Positions 1 to 6,134 are shown, counted from the stretch's first letter. The stretch: DNA of 11,111 nt from an uncultured Verrucomicrobiota bacterium (GCA_945613785.1 CALZAJ010000033.1:1-11111); one strand, 5' to 3'. The notes: generated by a model from the letters alone, not told the origin. Numbers and translations: made by a program.

Positions 1-92
1 ATGCCCTTTTGCTCAGATGCTCAGATGCCGAGGTCGGTCAAGACCGCGCCAGCGGTGTTGACTGACCGAGTACAAAAAAATTAAATTCGCCA
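1..92. other. Unassigned left edge upstream of the tRNA promoter
   Basis: No gene can be supported here. Short open frames run in from the left edge: frame 1 stops at 82-84, frame 3 at 63-65. Either could be the last codons of an upstream gene, but neither is long enough to recognise. An 8-bp unit GCTCAGAT is repeated in tandem at 11-26. A small inverted repeat, CGGTC/GACCG at 35-46, has almost no loop and no following T-run on either strand, so it is not a convincing terminator. An A/T-rich stretch at 72-87 precedes the -35 box of the tRNA promoter. Confidence 0.3.
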
Positions 93-122
93 TTGACTGG
101 GGGCAGGGTGTTTTGATATACT
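93..122 (+). promoter_or_regulatory. Sigma-70-type promoter of the tRNA-Thr/tRNA-His unit
   Basis: A -35 box TTGACT lies at 93-98 and a -10 box TATACT at 117-122, an 18-bp spacer. The -10 is preceded by TGA (114-116), an extended -10. The expected transcription start is near 129, giving about 12 nt of leader before tRNA-Thr at 141. This is the only good promoter seen upstream of the tRNA, zinc-ribbon and rnpB block. Confidence 0.75.
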
Positions 123-140
123 TTGTTCTCAGTCATAAAG

Positions 141-216
141 GCCAGGTTAGCACAGTTGGTAGTGCGGCTCATTCGTAATGAGCAGGTCGGGGGTTCGAAT
201 CCCTTACCTGGCTCCA
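141..216 (+). tRNA. tRNA-Thr, anticodon CGT
   Basis: A complete 76-nt cloverleaf including an encoded CCA end (214-216). The 7-bp acceptor stem GCCAGGT pairs with ACCTGGC (206-212). The anticodon stem GCTCA/TGAGC encloses the loop TTCGTAA (172-178), placing anticodon CGT at 174-176, which reads ACG threonine codons. The T-arm carries the standard GGTTCGAATCC core. The discriminator base is T (213). It is followed after only 3 nt by tRNA-His, so the pair is almost certainly one precursor. Confidence 0.95.
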
Positions 217-219
217 GTT

Positions 220-297
220 GGCGGGAGTAGATCAATTGGTTAGATCAACAGATTGTGATTCTGTGGGTTGCGGGTTCGAGTCCCGTCTCCTGCCCCA
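220..297 (+). tRNA. tRNA-His, anticodon GTG
   Basis: The cloverleaf has the histidine hallmark: an extra 5' G at 220 pairing with C at 294, making an 8-bp acceptor stem (GGCGGGAG with CTCCTGCC at 287-294). The anticodon stem ACAGA/TCTGT encloses TTGTGAT (253-259) with anticodon GTG at 255-257. The CCA end is encoded at 295-297. The next base, 298, already belongs to the ribosome-binding region of the zinc-ribbon gene, so 3' maturation of this tRNA would also define the 5' end of that mRNA. Confidence 0.96.
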
Positions 298-315
298 GAA
301 AGGATTTTGGTCGTG
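298..315 (+). promoter_or_regulatory. Ribosome binding site that decides the GTG start at 313
   Basis: GAAAGGA at 298-304 ends 8 nt before GTG 313. The in-frame ATG at 268 lies inside the T-arm of tRNA-His and has no Shine-Dalgarno, so 313 is the supported start. The site abuts the CCA of tRNA-His; cleavage there would leave a 15-nt leader carrying this site. Confidence 0.7.
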
Positions 316-1038
316 GCGGTAATCCAGACGTTGATTGATTTGCAGGAAGTGGATGGACGTATCCGTGAGCTTGAGCTCGAACTGAAGGATCTTCCCCGCC
401 GCAAAGCTCTTGAAACCGCCCGTCTCTCTGGTGTTAGCGCTGATCTTGAAGCTGCGAAGGCCGGTCAGGAATACGCGAGCCAGCGTGTGAAGAATTACGA
501 AGCCGACGCGCAGGCGCTCAAGGACAAGATCCAGCAGCTGAAGTCGACGCAGGCCACGCTCAAGAGCAACAAGGAATACCAGCAGTATTCGATTCAGATC
601 GATCTCGTCAGCCATGATCTCGAGACGACCGAGAACAGCCAGATTGCTGCGATGGACGATCTTCCTTCCGCCGAGAAGCGCACGTCCGATGCCCAGGCCA
701 AGTTTGATGCGGAGAAGGGCGGCGTTGACGCCTTCTGTGCTGAGATTGACGAGCGCATTGCTTCGGTCAAGGCCGAGCTCGACGAGTGCATGAAGGAGCG
801 TGCGGAGAAGGCGAAGCTCGTGGCGGATCCGCAGTTCAAGCTTTACTATGAGCGCCTTCGCACCAAGCGTTGGCCGGTGGTTGTTTCGCTCACCCACGAG
901 GGTGTGTGTGATGGTTGCCATCTCGTTCAGCCGCCGAGCGTTGCTCAGATGGCCGATGCGAACGAGAAGCTCGGCAATGAGGGTAGGCCGCAGCGCATTG
1001 TCGCTTGCACGATGTGCGGCCGCATCCTCTACCGTTGA
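313..1038 (+). CDS. C4-type zinc-ribbon coiled-coil protein (DUF164/CT398 family)
   Basis: A 241-residue protein, about the usual length for this family, starting at GTG 313. Residues 1 to about 175 are rich in charged and leucine residues in heptad-like spacing and should form a long antiparallel coiled-coil hairpin. The C-terminal part holds a zinc ribbon with two knuckles: CDGC (Cys199, Cys202) and CTMC (Cys232, Cys235). The family is widespread. The chlamydial member CT398 has been reported to contact sigma-54 and the type III export apparatus, but the general role is not settled and I do not assign one. The gene sits between two tRNAs and rnpB, 15 nt after tRNA-His and 9 nt before the rnpB P1 helix, with no clear promoter of its own. 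Context hints at RNA or nucleic-acid binding, which is inference only. Confidence 0.88.
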   Translation: MAVIQTLIDLQEVDGRIRELELELKDLPRRKALETARLSGVSADLEAAKAGQEYASQRVKNYEADAQALKDKIQQLKSTQATLKSNKEYQQYSIQIDLVSHDLETTENSQIAAMDDLPSAEKRTSDAQAKFDAEKGGVDAFCAEIDERIASVKAELDECMKERAEKAKLVADPQFKLYYERLRTKRWPVVVSLTHEGVCDGCHLVQPPSVAQMADANEKLGNEGRPQRIVACTMCGRILYR

Positions 1039-1047
1039 TTTTTGAAA

Positions 1048-1443
1048 TCTCCTGAAGCGACGCGCGTGTGACCGGTCGCGGCCCGCAAGGGCTGAGGAAA
1101 GTCCGGACTCCACAGGGCGGAGGATCCGCTTGTCAAGGGCGGAAGGTGTCGGGTAATCCGACGCGATGGAAAGTGCCACAGAGAAAGACAGCCTCGCAAG
1201 GGGTGATGGTGAAAGGGTGAGGTAAGAGCTCACCGGCACGGCTGAAACGACGTGCGCAGGGTAAACCCTCCTCGGAGCAAGATCAAATAGGGGATCGAAC
1301 GGGCGGCTCGTCCGGCTGGCGCCGATAAGGTGTCATGAGATTCCGGGTTGATTGCTTAGATGAATGATCGGATTCGTCGGTGTCCGCAAGGATGTCGGCG
1401 GAGAACAGAATCTGGCTTATTCGCCGCGCGTCGCTTCAGGAGA
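1048..1443 (+). ncRNA. rnpB: RNase P RNA, bacterial class A
   Basis: This is the catalytic RNA of RNase P, which removes 5' leaders from pre-tRNAs. The conserved core is present in order: GAGGAAAGTCC at 1094-1104 (CR-I, P4 5' strand), AGCAAGATCAAATAGG at 1276-1291, GATAAGGT at 1324-1331 with the GGT (1329-1331) expected to pair with tRNA CCA, TAGATGAATGAT at 1357-1368, and ACAGAATCTGGCTTAT at 1405-1420 (CR-V, P4 3' strand). The ends form a perfect 19-bp P1 helix, 1048-1066 with 1425-1443, longer than strictly needed. An extra GC-rich hairpin seems to sit between the P15 5' strand and the GGT loop (about 1298-1323). Exact mature ends are not visible. Transcription probably continues from the tRNA/zinc-ribbon genes; a candidate local promoter (TTGCAC at 1005, TCTACC at 1028) is weak. 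Confidence 0.96.
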
Positions 1444-1453
1444 ATTCTTTTTT
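1425..1453 (+). terminator. Probable end of rnpB transcript: P1 3' strand plus T6
   Basis: The 3' strand of P1 (1425-1443) is extended past one A-A mismatch by three more pairs (1445-1447 with 1044-1046) and runs directly into six T residues at 1448-1453. This resembles an intrinsic terminator in which the long-range P1 helix, instead of a local hairpin, would supply the stem. No other hairpin lies between the T-run and pyrB. Confidence 0.45.
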
Positions 1454-1501
1454 GCCTTACGCGGCACCGACTAACCCATTACCGCCCTCGTGCACATCTC
1501 T

Positions 1502-1532
1502 TTGTTCCTGACGGCCGCTGATGTGGTATAAT
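1502..1532 (+). promoter_or_regulatory. pyrB promoter, extended -10
   Basis: A perfect TATAAT lies at 1527-1532, preceded by TGG (1524-1526) as an extended -10. The -35 is weak: TTGTTC at 1502-1507 with a 19-bp spacer, or GTTCCT at 1504-1509 with 17 bp. Expected start is near 1539, giving about 18 nt of leader. The -10 falls inside codons that would follow the ATG at 1521, which rules that ATG out as the start. Confidence 0.7.
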
Positions 1533-1542
1533 ATTCGGAAAC

Positions 1543-1559
1543 AGGAGGCTTTTGACATG
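1543..1559 (+). promoter_or_regulatory. Strong Shine-Dalgarno of pyrB
   Basis: AGGAGG at 1543-1548 ends 8 nt before ATG 1557 and so selects that start. It contrasts with metXW and the 6135 gene, which have no Shine-Dalgarno. Confidence 0.8.
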
Positions 1560-2633
1560 GCGAGCATCACGGACTATTCGTGGGAAGATTTCGAGAAACT
1601 TTCACTGCTTGAGAAGCGTCCGTTATTGGCTCGCAGTGAGGGGGATGGCCTGCCGTTCCACACGCTCTTCGCCCAGCAGTTCGACCGAAACGTCCTGGAG
1701 CGTCTCTGTGCGCTCTCCAATCGTATCCGCTTCATCAACAAGTCGAAGGAGGGCGCTCTTTATCTGAAGAGCATCCTGGCGCACAAGCGGGCGATGCTCT
1801 ATTTCTCGCAGCCGTCTTCGCGCACGTTCCTCTCCCATCTGAACGCCTGCCAGATTCTGGGCCTCACCACGAGCTCGGTTCGTGACGCGGCGACCTCTTC
1901 CGAGGCGAAGGGCGAGTCGAAGATCGACACGATCCGCACGTTTTCGAGCTATGTCGACCTCATTATCATGCGTTGTCCGGAGAAGGGCCTGGCCGAGCAG
2001 TCCGCTTGGGAGCTGTCGAACAGCGAGCGTCCGATTCCGATTCTCAACGCGGGTTCGGGCAAGGATCAGCATCCGACGCAGGCGCTTTTGGACATCTATA
2101 CGTTGGTCCGCTCCTTCGAGGAGAAAGGGGGGCTTGACGGTCGCACGGTGACGTTCTGCGGCGATCTTCTGCGCGGCCGCACGGTCCGTTCGCTATCCTA
2201 CCTCCTGACGAACTTCAATGACATCAAGCAGATCTTCGTCGCGCCGAAGGAGCTCCAGGTTCCGGAGGACGTGATTGCGATTCTCAAGGAGAAGGGCGTC
2301 AAGTACGAGATCCATGACGACCTCAAGGCTGCCGTGAAGGTTTCTGACGCCGTTTACATGACGCGCATCCAGGACGAGTGGGACGCGTCGAAGGGCGAGT
2401 CCGCCAAGATCGACACCTCGCGTTTCAAGTTCGGTGCCGAAGAGCTTGCGCTTTTGGGCAAGGACGGCATCATCATGCATCCGTTGCCGCGCCGTGACGA
2501 GATCAACACCTGCTGTGACCACGATCCGCGCGCAATGTACTGGCGCCAGATGCGCAACGGCATGTGGATCCGTGCCGCGCTCATCGCCTCGACGTTCGGC
2601 TACGAACGCTCGATCATGGACTGCGGCTACTGA
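1557..2633 (+). CDS. pyrB: Aspartate carbamoyltransferase catalytic chain
   Basis: Makes N-carbamoyl-L-aspartate from carbamoyl phosphate and aspartate, the committed step of pyrimidine synthesis in the cytoplasm. The protein has 358 residues, somewhat longer than the roughly 310 typical of this chain; the extra length is mostly N-terminal. Visible active-site motifs are the carbamoyl-phosphate loop SSRT (87-90), the 80s-loop equivalent AKGES with Lys118, Arg139 in IIMR, QHPTQ with His172, GDLLRGRT with Arg208, TRIQ (Arg270, Gln272) that binds aspartate, and MHPLPRRDE (His308 to Arg312). The usual STRTR is SSRTF here, so the second Arg is Phe. TRIQ and the Lys118 loop argue for ATCase over ornithine carbamoyltransferase. 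It appears monocistronic, with its own promoter; no pyrI or other pyr gene is visible. Confidence 0.93.
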   Translation: MASITDYSWEDFEKLSLLEKRPLLARSEGDGLPFHTLFAQQFDRNVLERLCALSNRIRFINKSKEGALYLKSILAHKRAMLYFSQPSSRTFLSHLNACQILGLTTSSVRDAATSSEAKGESKIDTIRTFSSYVDLIIMRCPEKGLAEQSAWELSNSERPIPILNAGSGKDQHPTQALLDIYTLVRSFEEKGGLDGRTVTFCGDLLRGRTVRSLSYLLTNFNDIKQIFVAPKELQVPEDVIAILKEKGVKYEIHDDLKAAVKVSDAVYMTRIQDEWDASKGESAKIDTSRFKFGAEELALLGKDGIIMHPLPRRDEINTCCDHDPRAMYWRQMRNGMWIRAALIASTFGYERSIMDCGY

Positions 2634-2646
2634 GTCCGTCCCTTGC

Positions 2647-2665
2647 GTCGGGCATGAGGCCCGAT
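2647..2665 (+). terminator. Weak hairpin after pyrB, possible terminator
   Basis: TCGGGC (2648-2653) pairs with GCCCGA (2659-2664) around a 5-nt loop, with a G-T pair adding one more step. It starts 14 nt after the pyrB stop. The following TAATAT is A/T-rich but lacks a real T-run, so termination here is plausible, not certain. Confidence 0.35.
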
Positions 2666-2710
2666 AATATGCTCATTCGGCCAATTACTCTGCCTAGTTT
2701 CGCAAATAAA

Positions 2711-2719
2711 TGCTATAAT
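2711..2719 (+). promoter_or_regulatory. metXW promoter, extended -10 next to the start codon
   Basis: TGC-TATAAT at 2711-2719 is a perfect extended -10. No convincing -35 lies 16-18 bp upstream. The last base of the -10 is 11 nt from the A of ATG 2730, so transcription should begin about 2726 and the mRNA would have 0-4 nt of leader. No Shine-Dalgarno is present, and there is no room for a SAM riboswitch or T-box. Confidence 0.65.
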
Positions 2720-2729
2720 AAACATTTCT

Positions 2730-4502
2730 ATGAGCGAAGGCGTTGGTATTGTCGAATCAAAGGATCTCGAGCTGAAGCTGCCTGAGGGCGGTTTCAAGCT
2801 GGAGTATGGTGGCGTTCTGAAGCGGATCTCAGTGCGGTACGAAGAGTGCGGCGCCCCGATGCGCGAGGACAACGTCATTTACATCTGCCATGCGCTCACG
2901 GGCGATGCCCACGTGGCCGGCATCAAGCCGGGCGAGACGAAGCCCAGCGGCTGGTGGGAGGAGATGATTGGCCCTGGCCGAGCCATCGACACGAATCGGT
3001 GGCACATCATTTGTGCGAACGTTCTCGGCGGTTGCATGGGCACGACGGGTCCGATGTCGATCAATCCCGATACGGGCAAGCCCTATGGGTCCGCCTTCCC
3101 GCAGTACACGATTTCCGATGCCGTTGACGTCTATCGTCTGTTCCTGAAGCAGCTGGGTGTGAAGCATCTGGCGGCCATCATCGGCGGCAGCTACGGTGGC
3201 ATTCAGGTCGCCGACTGGGTGACGCGTTGTCCGGACGAGATGGACAAGGCGTGTCTCATCGCGACATCCGCCTCTTTGAACACGCAGGCGCTGGCCTTTG
3301 ACGTGGTCGGTCGTGCCTCGATCACCGAGGATCCCGCGTGGAAGGGCGGCGACTATTATCTCGAAGGCGACGCGAAGGGTCCGAAGGCCGGCCTGGCCGC
3401 GGCGCGTCAGCTCGCGCACATCACGTATCTTTCGCGTGGGCTTCTCCAGGAGAAGTTCGGCCGCGAGTTGCAGAAGAACTTCGTGGAGGCTCCGGCGGAG
3501 GACCGTGCGAAGCGCGAGGCCGAATTCAAGACCTATTTCCAGATCGAGAGCTATCTCGACCACCAGGCGCTCAAGTTCATCCGCCGGTTCGACGCGAACA
3601 GCTATCTGCACATCACGCGGTCGATGGATCTGTTCGACGCGGGCTCGCGCTACGGATCCCTTGAGGCGGCCTGTGCGCGGGTGAAGGCGAAGTGTCTGGT
3701 CGTCTCCTATCAGAACGACATCCTTTTCACCGAGTGGCAGTCGAAGGAGATCGTCCATGCGCTCCTGAAGAACGGCAAGTCCGTCTGCTATTGCCATCTC
3801 GAGGCGGGCACGGGCCACGACTCGTTCCTCACCGACATTGAGGATCTTTCGGGCCTCGTGTACGGCTTCCTGATGGAGCGCACGCCGAAGGTCCTGGCCT
3901 GGCAGAAGAAGCAGTACCGCAACGTTACGGCGATGGTCAAGGAAGGCGCTCGCGTCATCGACATCGGCTGTGGCGACGGCACGCTCCTGAACGTCCTGCG
4001 CAAGGCGAAGAACGTGACGGGCGATGGCGTGGACATTGACATCGATCCGTTCAAGGAGACGGTGGCGGACGGGCACAACGCATACTGGGAGGATGCGGAC
4101 GAGGGACTGTCGATCATCCCCGACCGCCACTATGACCTGGCGATCTGTTCCGACACGCTGCAGGAGGTGAGGAATCCGCGCGGACTGCTGCATGAGGCGT
4201 TGCGCATCGCGGACGAGGCGATTGTCTCGTTCCCGAACTTCGCGTGCTATTGGATTCGGTTCATCCTCGGCTTCAAGGGATGTCTCCCGGTGTCCAAGCA
4301 GCTGCCGTTCGAGTGGTACGATACGCCGAACATCCACTGCATCACGCTCAAGGACTTCCGCCGGCTTTGCGAGAAGGAGGGGATTGAGATCCTAGAGGTC
4401 AAGGCGGAGAGTCGCCGCATCTTCGGCAAGCTCCTGCTGGCGCTCGGTTTCAAGAATCTCGGTGCTGCGCGCATTATTGCGCGAATCAGGAGGAAGGCAT
4501 GA
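2730..4502 (+). CDS. metX: Homoserine O-acyltransferase MetX fused to MetW
   Basis: A 590-residue two-domain fusion. Residues 1 to about 385 are MetX, an alpha/beta-hydrolase that acylates homoserine for methionine synthesis. It shows HALTGDAH (54-61), the nucleophile elbow GGSYGG with Ser154, Asp330 in SYQND, and His363 in GTGHDSF, a complete triad. Whether acetyl-CoA or succinyl-CoA is used cannot be told with confidence. Residues about 395-590 are MetW, a class I methyltransferase fold: IDIGCGDGTLL (410-420), GVDID (433-437), SDTLQ (474-478), SFPNF (500-504) and WYDTPNIH (529-536). MetX and MetW are often adjacent genes in proteobacteria, and MetW is thought to support MetX activity; here they are one chain. 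The stop overlaps the cysE start (ATGA). The start is chosen from frame and MetX N-terminal length; no alternative start has a Shine-Dalgarno. Confidence 0.93.
   Translation: MSEGVGIVESKDLELKLPEGGFKLEYGGVLKRISVRYEECGAPMREDNVIYICHALTGDAHVAGIKPGETKPSGWWEEMIGPGRAIDTNRWHIICANVLGGCMGTTGPMSINPDTGKPYGSAFPQYTISDAVDVYRLFLKQLGVKHLAAIIGGSYGGIQVADWVTRCPDEMDKACLIATSASLNTQALAFDVVGRASITEDPAWKGGDYYLEGDAKGPKAGLAAARQLAHITYLSRGLLQEKFGRELQKNFVEAPAEDRAKREAEFKTYFQIESYLDHQALKFIRRFDANSYLHITRSMDLFDAGSRYGSLEAACARVKAKCLVVSYQNDILFTEWQSKEIVHALLKNGKSVCYCHLEAGTGHDSFLTDIEDLSGLVYGFLMERTPKVLAWQKKQYRNVTAMVKEGARVIDIGCGDGTLLNVLRKAKNVTGDGVDIDIDPFKETVADGHNAYWEDADEGLSIIPDRHYDLAICSDTLQEVRNPRGLLHEALRIADEAIVSFPNFACYWIRFILGFKGCLPVSKQLPFEWYDTPNIHCITLKDFRRLCEKEGIEILEVKAESRRIFGKLLLALGFKNLGAARIIARIRRKA
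4488..4501 (+). promoter_or_regulatory. Shine-Dalgarno of cysE inside the metXW 3' end
   Basis: AGGAGG at 4488-4493 ends 5 nt before ATG 4499 (a second ATG follows at 4505). The start overlaps the metXW stop, so translation is probably coupled. Confidence 0.7.
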
Positions 4503-5254
4503 CCATGACGCTTCCACAGCGAATCGCCCACATCCTCAAGCACGGACTTGCGGCGCTGCATTCGTGCGTGTATGGGGAGCTTGGCTCGAAGGGCGCGGTC
4601 GAGGACATCGCGCGGGACCTGGAGCGCGAGATCGCGTTGCTCTGTCCCGACCGTGATGCGAAGGCGATTGTCGCCGAGTTCACCGCGGCGATGCCCGAGG
4701 TGCGCCGTCTGGTGGAGACGGACATCACGGCCGCTTACGAGGGTGACCCGGCGGCATCGAGCCGCATGGAGGTCGTGATGTCCTATCCGGGACTTCTCGC
4801 GGTCACCATCCACCGCATCGCCCACGTGCTGTATCGGCTTAAGGTTCCGATCATTCCCCGCATTATGTCCGAGCTCGCCCATTCGAAGACGGGCATCGAC
4901 ATCCATCCGGGCGCGACGATCGGCGAGCGTTTCTTCATCGACCACGGGACGGGCGTCGTCATCGGCGAGACCTGCACGATCGGCCGGAACGTGAAGCTCT
5001 ATCAGGGCGTGACCCTCGGCGCGAAGTCCTTCGAAAAGGATCCCGTCACCGGCGCGCTCGTGAAGGGCATCAAGCGTCATCCGAATGTCGAGGACAATGT
5101 CGTCATCTATGCCGGCGCCACGATCCTCGGCGGTGACACGACGATCGGACATGACTCTGAGATCGGCGGCAGCGTCTGGCTGATCTCGTCCGTACCGCCG
5201 AACTCCCGCGTCTACAACAAGCCTCCGGCTCCTGTCATCAAGTCGATCGGATGA
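4499..5254 (+). CDS. cysE: Serine O-acetyltransferase
   Basis: Acetylates L-serine with acetyl-CoA to O-acetylserine, the acceptor for sulfide in cysteine synthesis. It has 251 residues. The N-terminal helical SATase domain (about 1-115) contains GDPA with Asp83, equivalent to the E. coli catalytic-site Asp92. The C-terminal left-handed beta-helix is built of hexapeptide repeats (about 133-240), with IDIHPGA, DHGTGVVIGE (Asp148, His149, equivalent to E. coli His158) and RHP with His194 (equivalent to His193). The short insert before RHP (about 178-191) resembles the EpsC/plant-like group, not the enterobacterial type. It is coupled by ATGA overlaps to metXW upstream and to the EEP gene downstream. 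The pairing with MetX joins the two acyl-acceptor branches of sulfur assimilation. Confidence 0.94.
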   Translation: MTMTLPQRIAHILKHGLAALHSCVYGELGSKGAVEDIARDLEREIALLCPDRDAKAIVAEFTAAMPEVRRLVETDITAAYEGDPAASSRMEVVMSYPGLLAVTIHRIAHVLYRLKVPIIPRIMSELAHSKTGIDIHPGATIGERFFIDHGTGVVIGETCTIGRNVKLYQGVTLGAKSFEKDPVTGALVKGIKRHPNVEDNVVIYAGATILGGDTTIGHDSEIGGSVWLISSVPPNSRVYNKPPAPVIKSIG

Positions 5255-6105
5255 CGTTCGGTTCGGCAGTGCTGTTGGCGGCCGTCACGGTCTGCACCTG
5301 GAACGGCGAATGGTTCCCGTCGGGACGCGCCGAGCACCGCGACACGCCTGAGAACGAGGCTCGGACGGTTGCTGCGGCCGCCCGGATGTTGTCGGATGGC
5401 TTTGCACGGGTCGATCCTGCGGGCACCAACGACCTCATTCTCTGTCTCAACGAGATCCGCAACCCCTTAGTCGCGGATTCGCTCGTCAAGGCGATCGGAC
5501 GCACCAATCTCTCGGTCGCCGTCATCTCGGGTTACCGTCGGCGAGACCGTTTTGACATGCAGCAAGACGTCATCGCCACGACGCTTCCCGTTGTCGAGGC
5601 GAATTGGAGCACCTGGCGCAATGCGCGGGCGGCGACGCCGCCGCGGGGGTATGCGCATGCGAACGTGTTGATTTCGCCGACCGTGACCGCGAGCGTCTAT
5701 GCCGTCCATCTCAAGTCGAATTACGGACAGACCACCGAGGCACAGGCCGTGACCAATCGGCTCAAACGCACGCTGGCGATCGGACAGTTGCTCGCGCAGG
5801 AGAAGCCGAAGAGGGGGCGGGCGTCGAATCCGATGATCATCGCCGGCGACATGAATGCGGACAAGTGGGATTCGTCCTTCGCGCAGGAGACGATTTTCAC
5901 GGCACTTGCGAAGGCCCGTTTCACCGATCCGCTGGAGCGTCTCGATCCGAGGGCGCGCGTGACGCATCCGGGGCGCGGACGCTTCGGGGACAGCGTGTTG
6001 GATTACGTGTTCATCAGGTTGTTGCAGTGCGTGGGGAATCCGTTGGTTCTGCCGGCTGAAGGACTCTCGGACCACAATCCCGTATTTGTGGTAGTAAAGC
6101 CCTAA
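5251..6105 (+). CDS. Endonuclease/exonuclease/phosphatase-family protein
   Basis: A 284-residue member of the EEP (DNase I-like) fold, a family of metal-dependent phosphoesterases acting on DNA, RNA, phosphoinositides or sphingomyelin. The catalytic landmarks are in order: Asn18 in CTWNGEW, Glu68 in LNEIR, His153 in VHLKSN, Asp200 and Asn202 in AGDMNAD, Asp251 in LDYVF, and Asp274-His275 in LSDHNP. All key residues are present, so it is probably active. The N-terminus is a short hydrophobic stretch (about residues 4-15) with no positive charge that runs into the first core strand; a signal peptide is possible but not convincing. The start overlaps the cysE stop (ATGA) with no good Shine-Dalgarno, so expression depends on cysE translation. 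The substrate is unknown, and the link to sulfur metabolism may be positional only. Confidence 0.82.
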   Translation: MTFGSAVLLAAVTVCTWNGEWFPSGRAEHRDTPENEARTVAAAARMLSDGFARVDPAGTNDLILCLNEIRNPLVADSLVKAIGRTNLSVAVISGYRRRDRFDMQQDVIATTLPVVEANWSTWRNARAATPPRGYAHANVLISPTVTASVYAVHLKSNYGQTTEAQAVTNRLKRTLAIGQLLAQEKPKRGRASNPMIIAGDMNADKWDSSFAQETIFTALAKARFTDPLERLDPRARVTHPGRGRFGDSVLDYVFIRLLQCVGNPLVLPAEGLSDHNPVFVVVKP

Positions 6106-6118
6106 AGTTCCGTTTTTT

Positions 6119-6127
6119 TGATATAAT
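6119..6127 (+). promoter_or_regulatory. Extended -10 promoter giving a leaderless start at 6135
   Basis: TGA-TATAAT at 6119-6127 follows a T7 tract (6113-6119). The predicted transcription start, 7 nt after the -10, is 6134, one base before ATG 6135. No -35 is recognisable 16-18 bp upstream and no Shine-Dalgarno is present. The T-tract has no GC-rich hairpin before it, so I read it as part of the promoter, not as a terminator. Confidence 0.7.
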
Positions 6128-6134
6128 TAAGCGC

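Noticed and set aside
38..235. A 65-codon minus-strand frame
   Set aside because: It covers tRNA-Thr and the tRNA promoter and is explained by their sequence.
268..312. ATG at 268 as start of the zinc-ribbon protein
   Set aside because: It lies in the T-arm of tRNA-His, lacks a Shine-Dalgarno, and adds an unrelated basic N-terminus. GTG 313 has a good Shine-Dalgarno.
232..1239. A 335-codon minus-strand frame over tRNA-His, the zinc-ribbon gene and rnpB
   Set aside because: It overlaps two structural RNAs and a well-supported gene, and its product has no recognisable motif.
1521..1556. ATG at 1521 as start of pyrB
   Set aside because: The -10 box TATAAT (1527-1532) and the Shine-Dalgarno (1543-1548) both lie downstream of it, so it would not be transcribed.
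2634..2729. SAM riboswitch or T-box upstream of metXW
   Set aside because: The gap is under 100 nt, contains only a small hairpin, and the promoter lies 11 nt from the ATG, leaving no leader.
2829..4337. A 502-codon open frame on the minus strand
   Set aside because: It is opposite metXW, has no domain or ribosome site, and has the same codon-bias character.
6106..6120. T7 tract as intrinsic terminator of the EEP gene
   Set aside because: No GC-rich hairpin precedes the tract, and it sits directly against a perfect extended -10.
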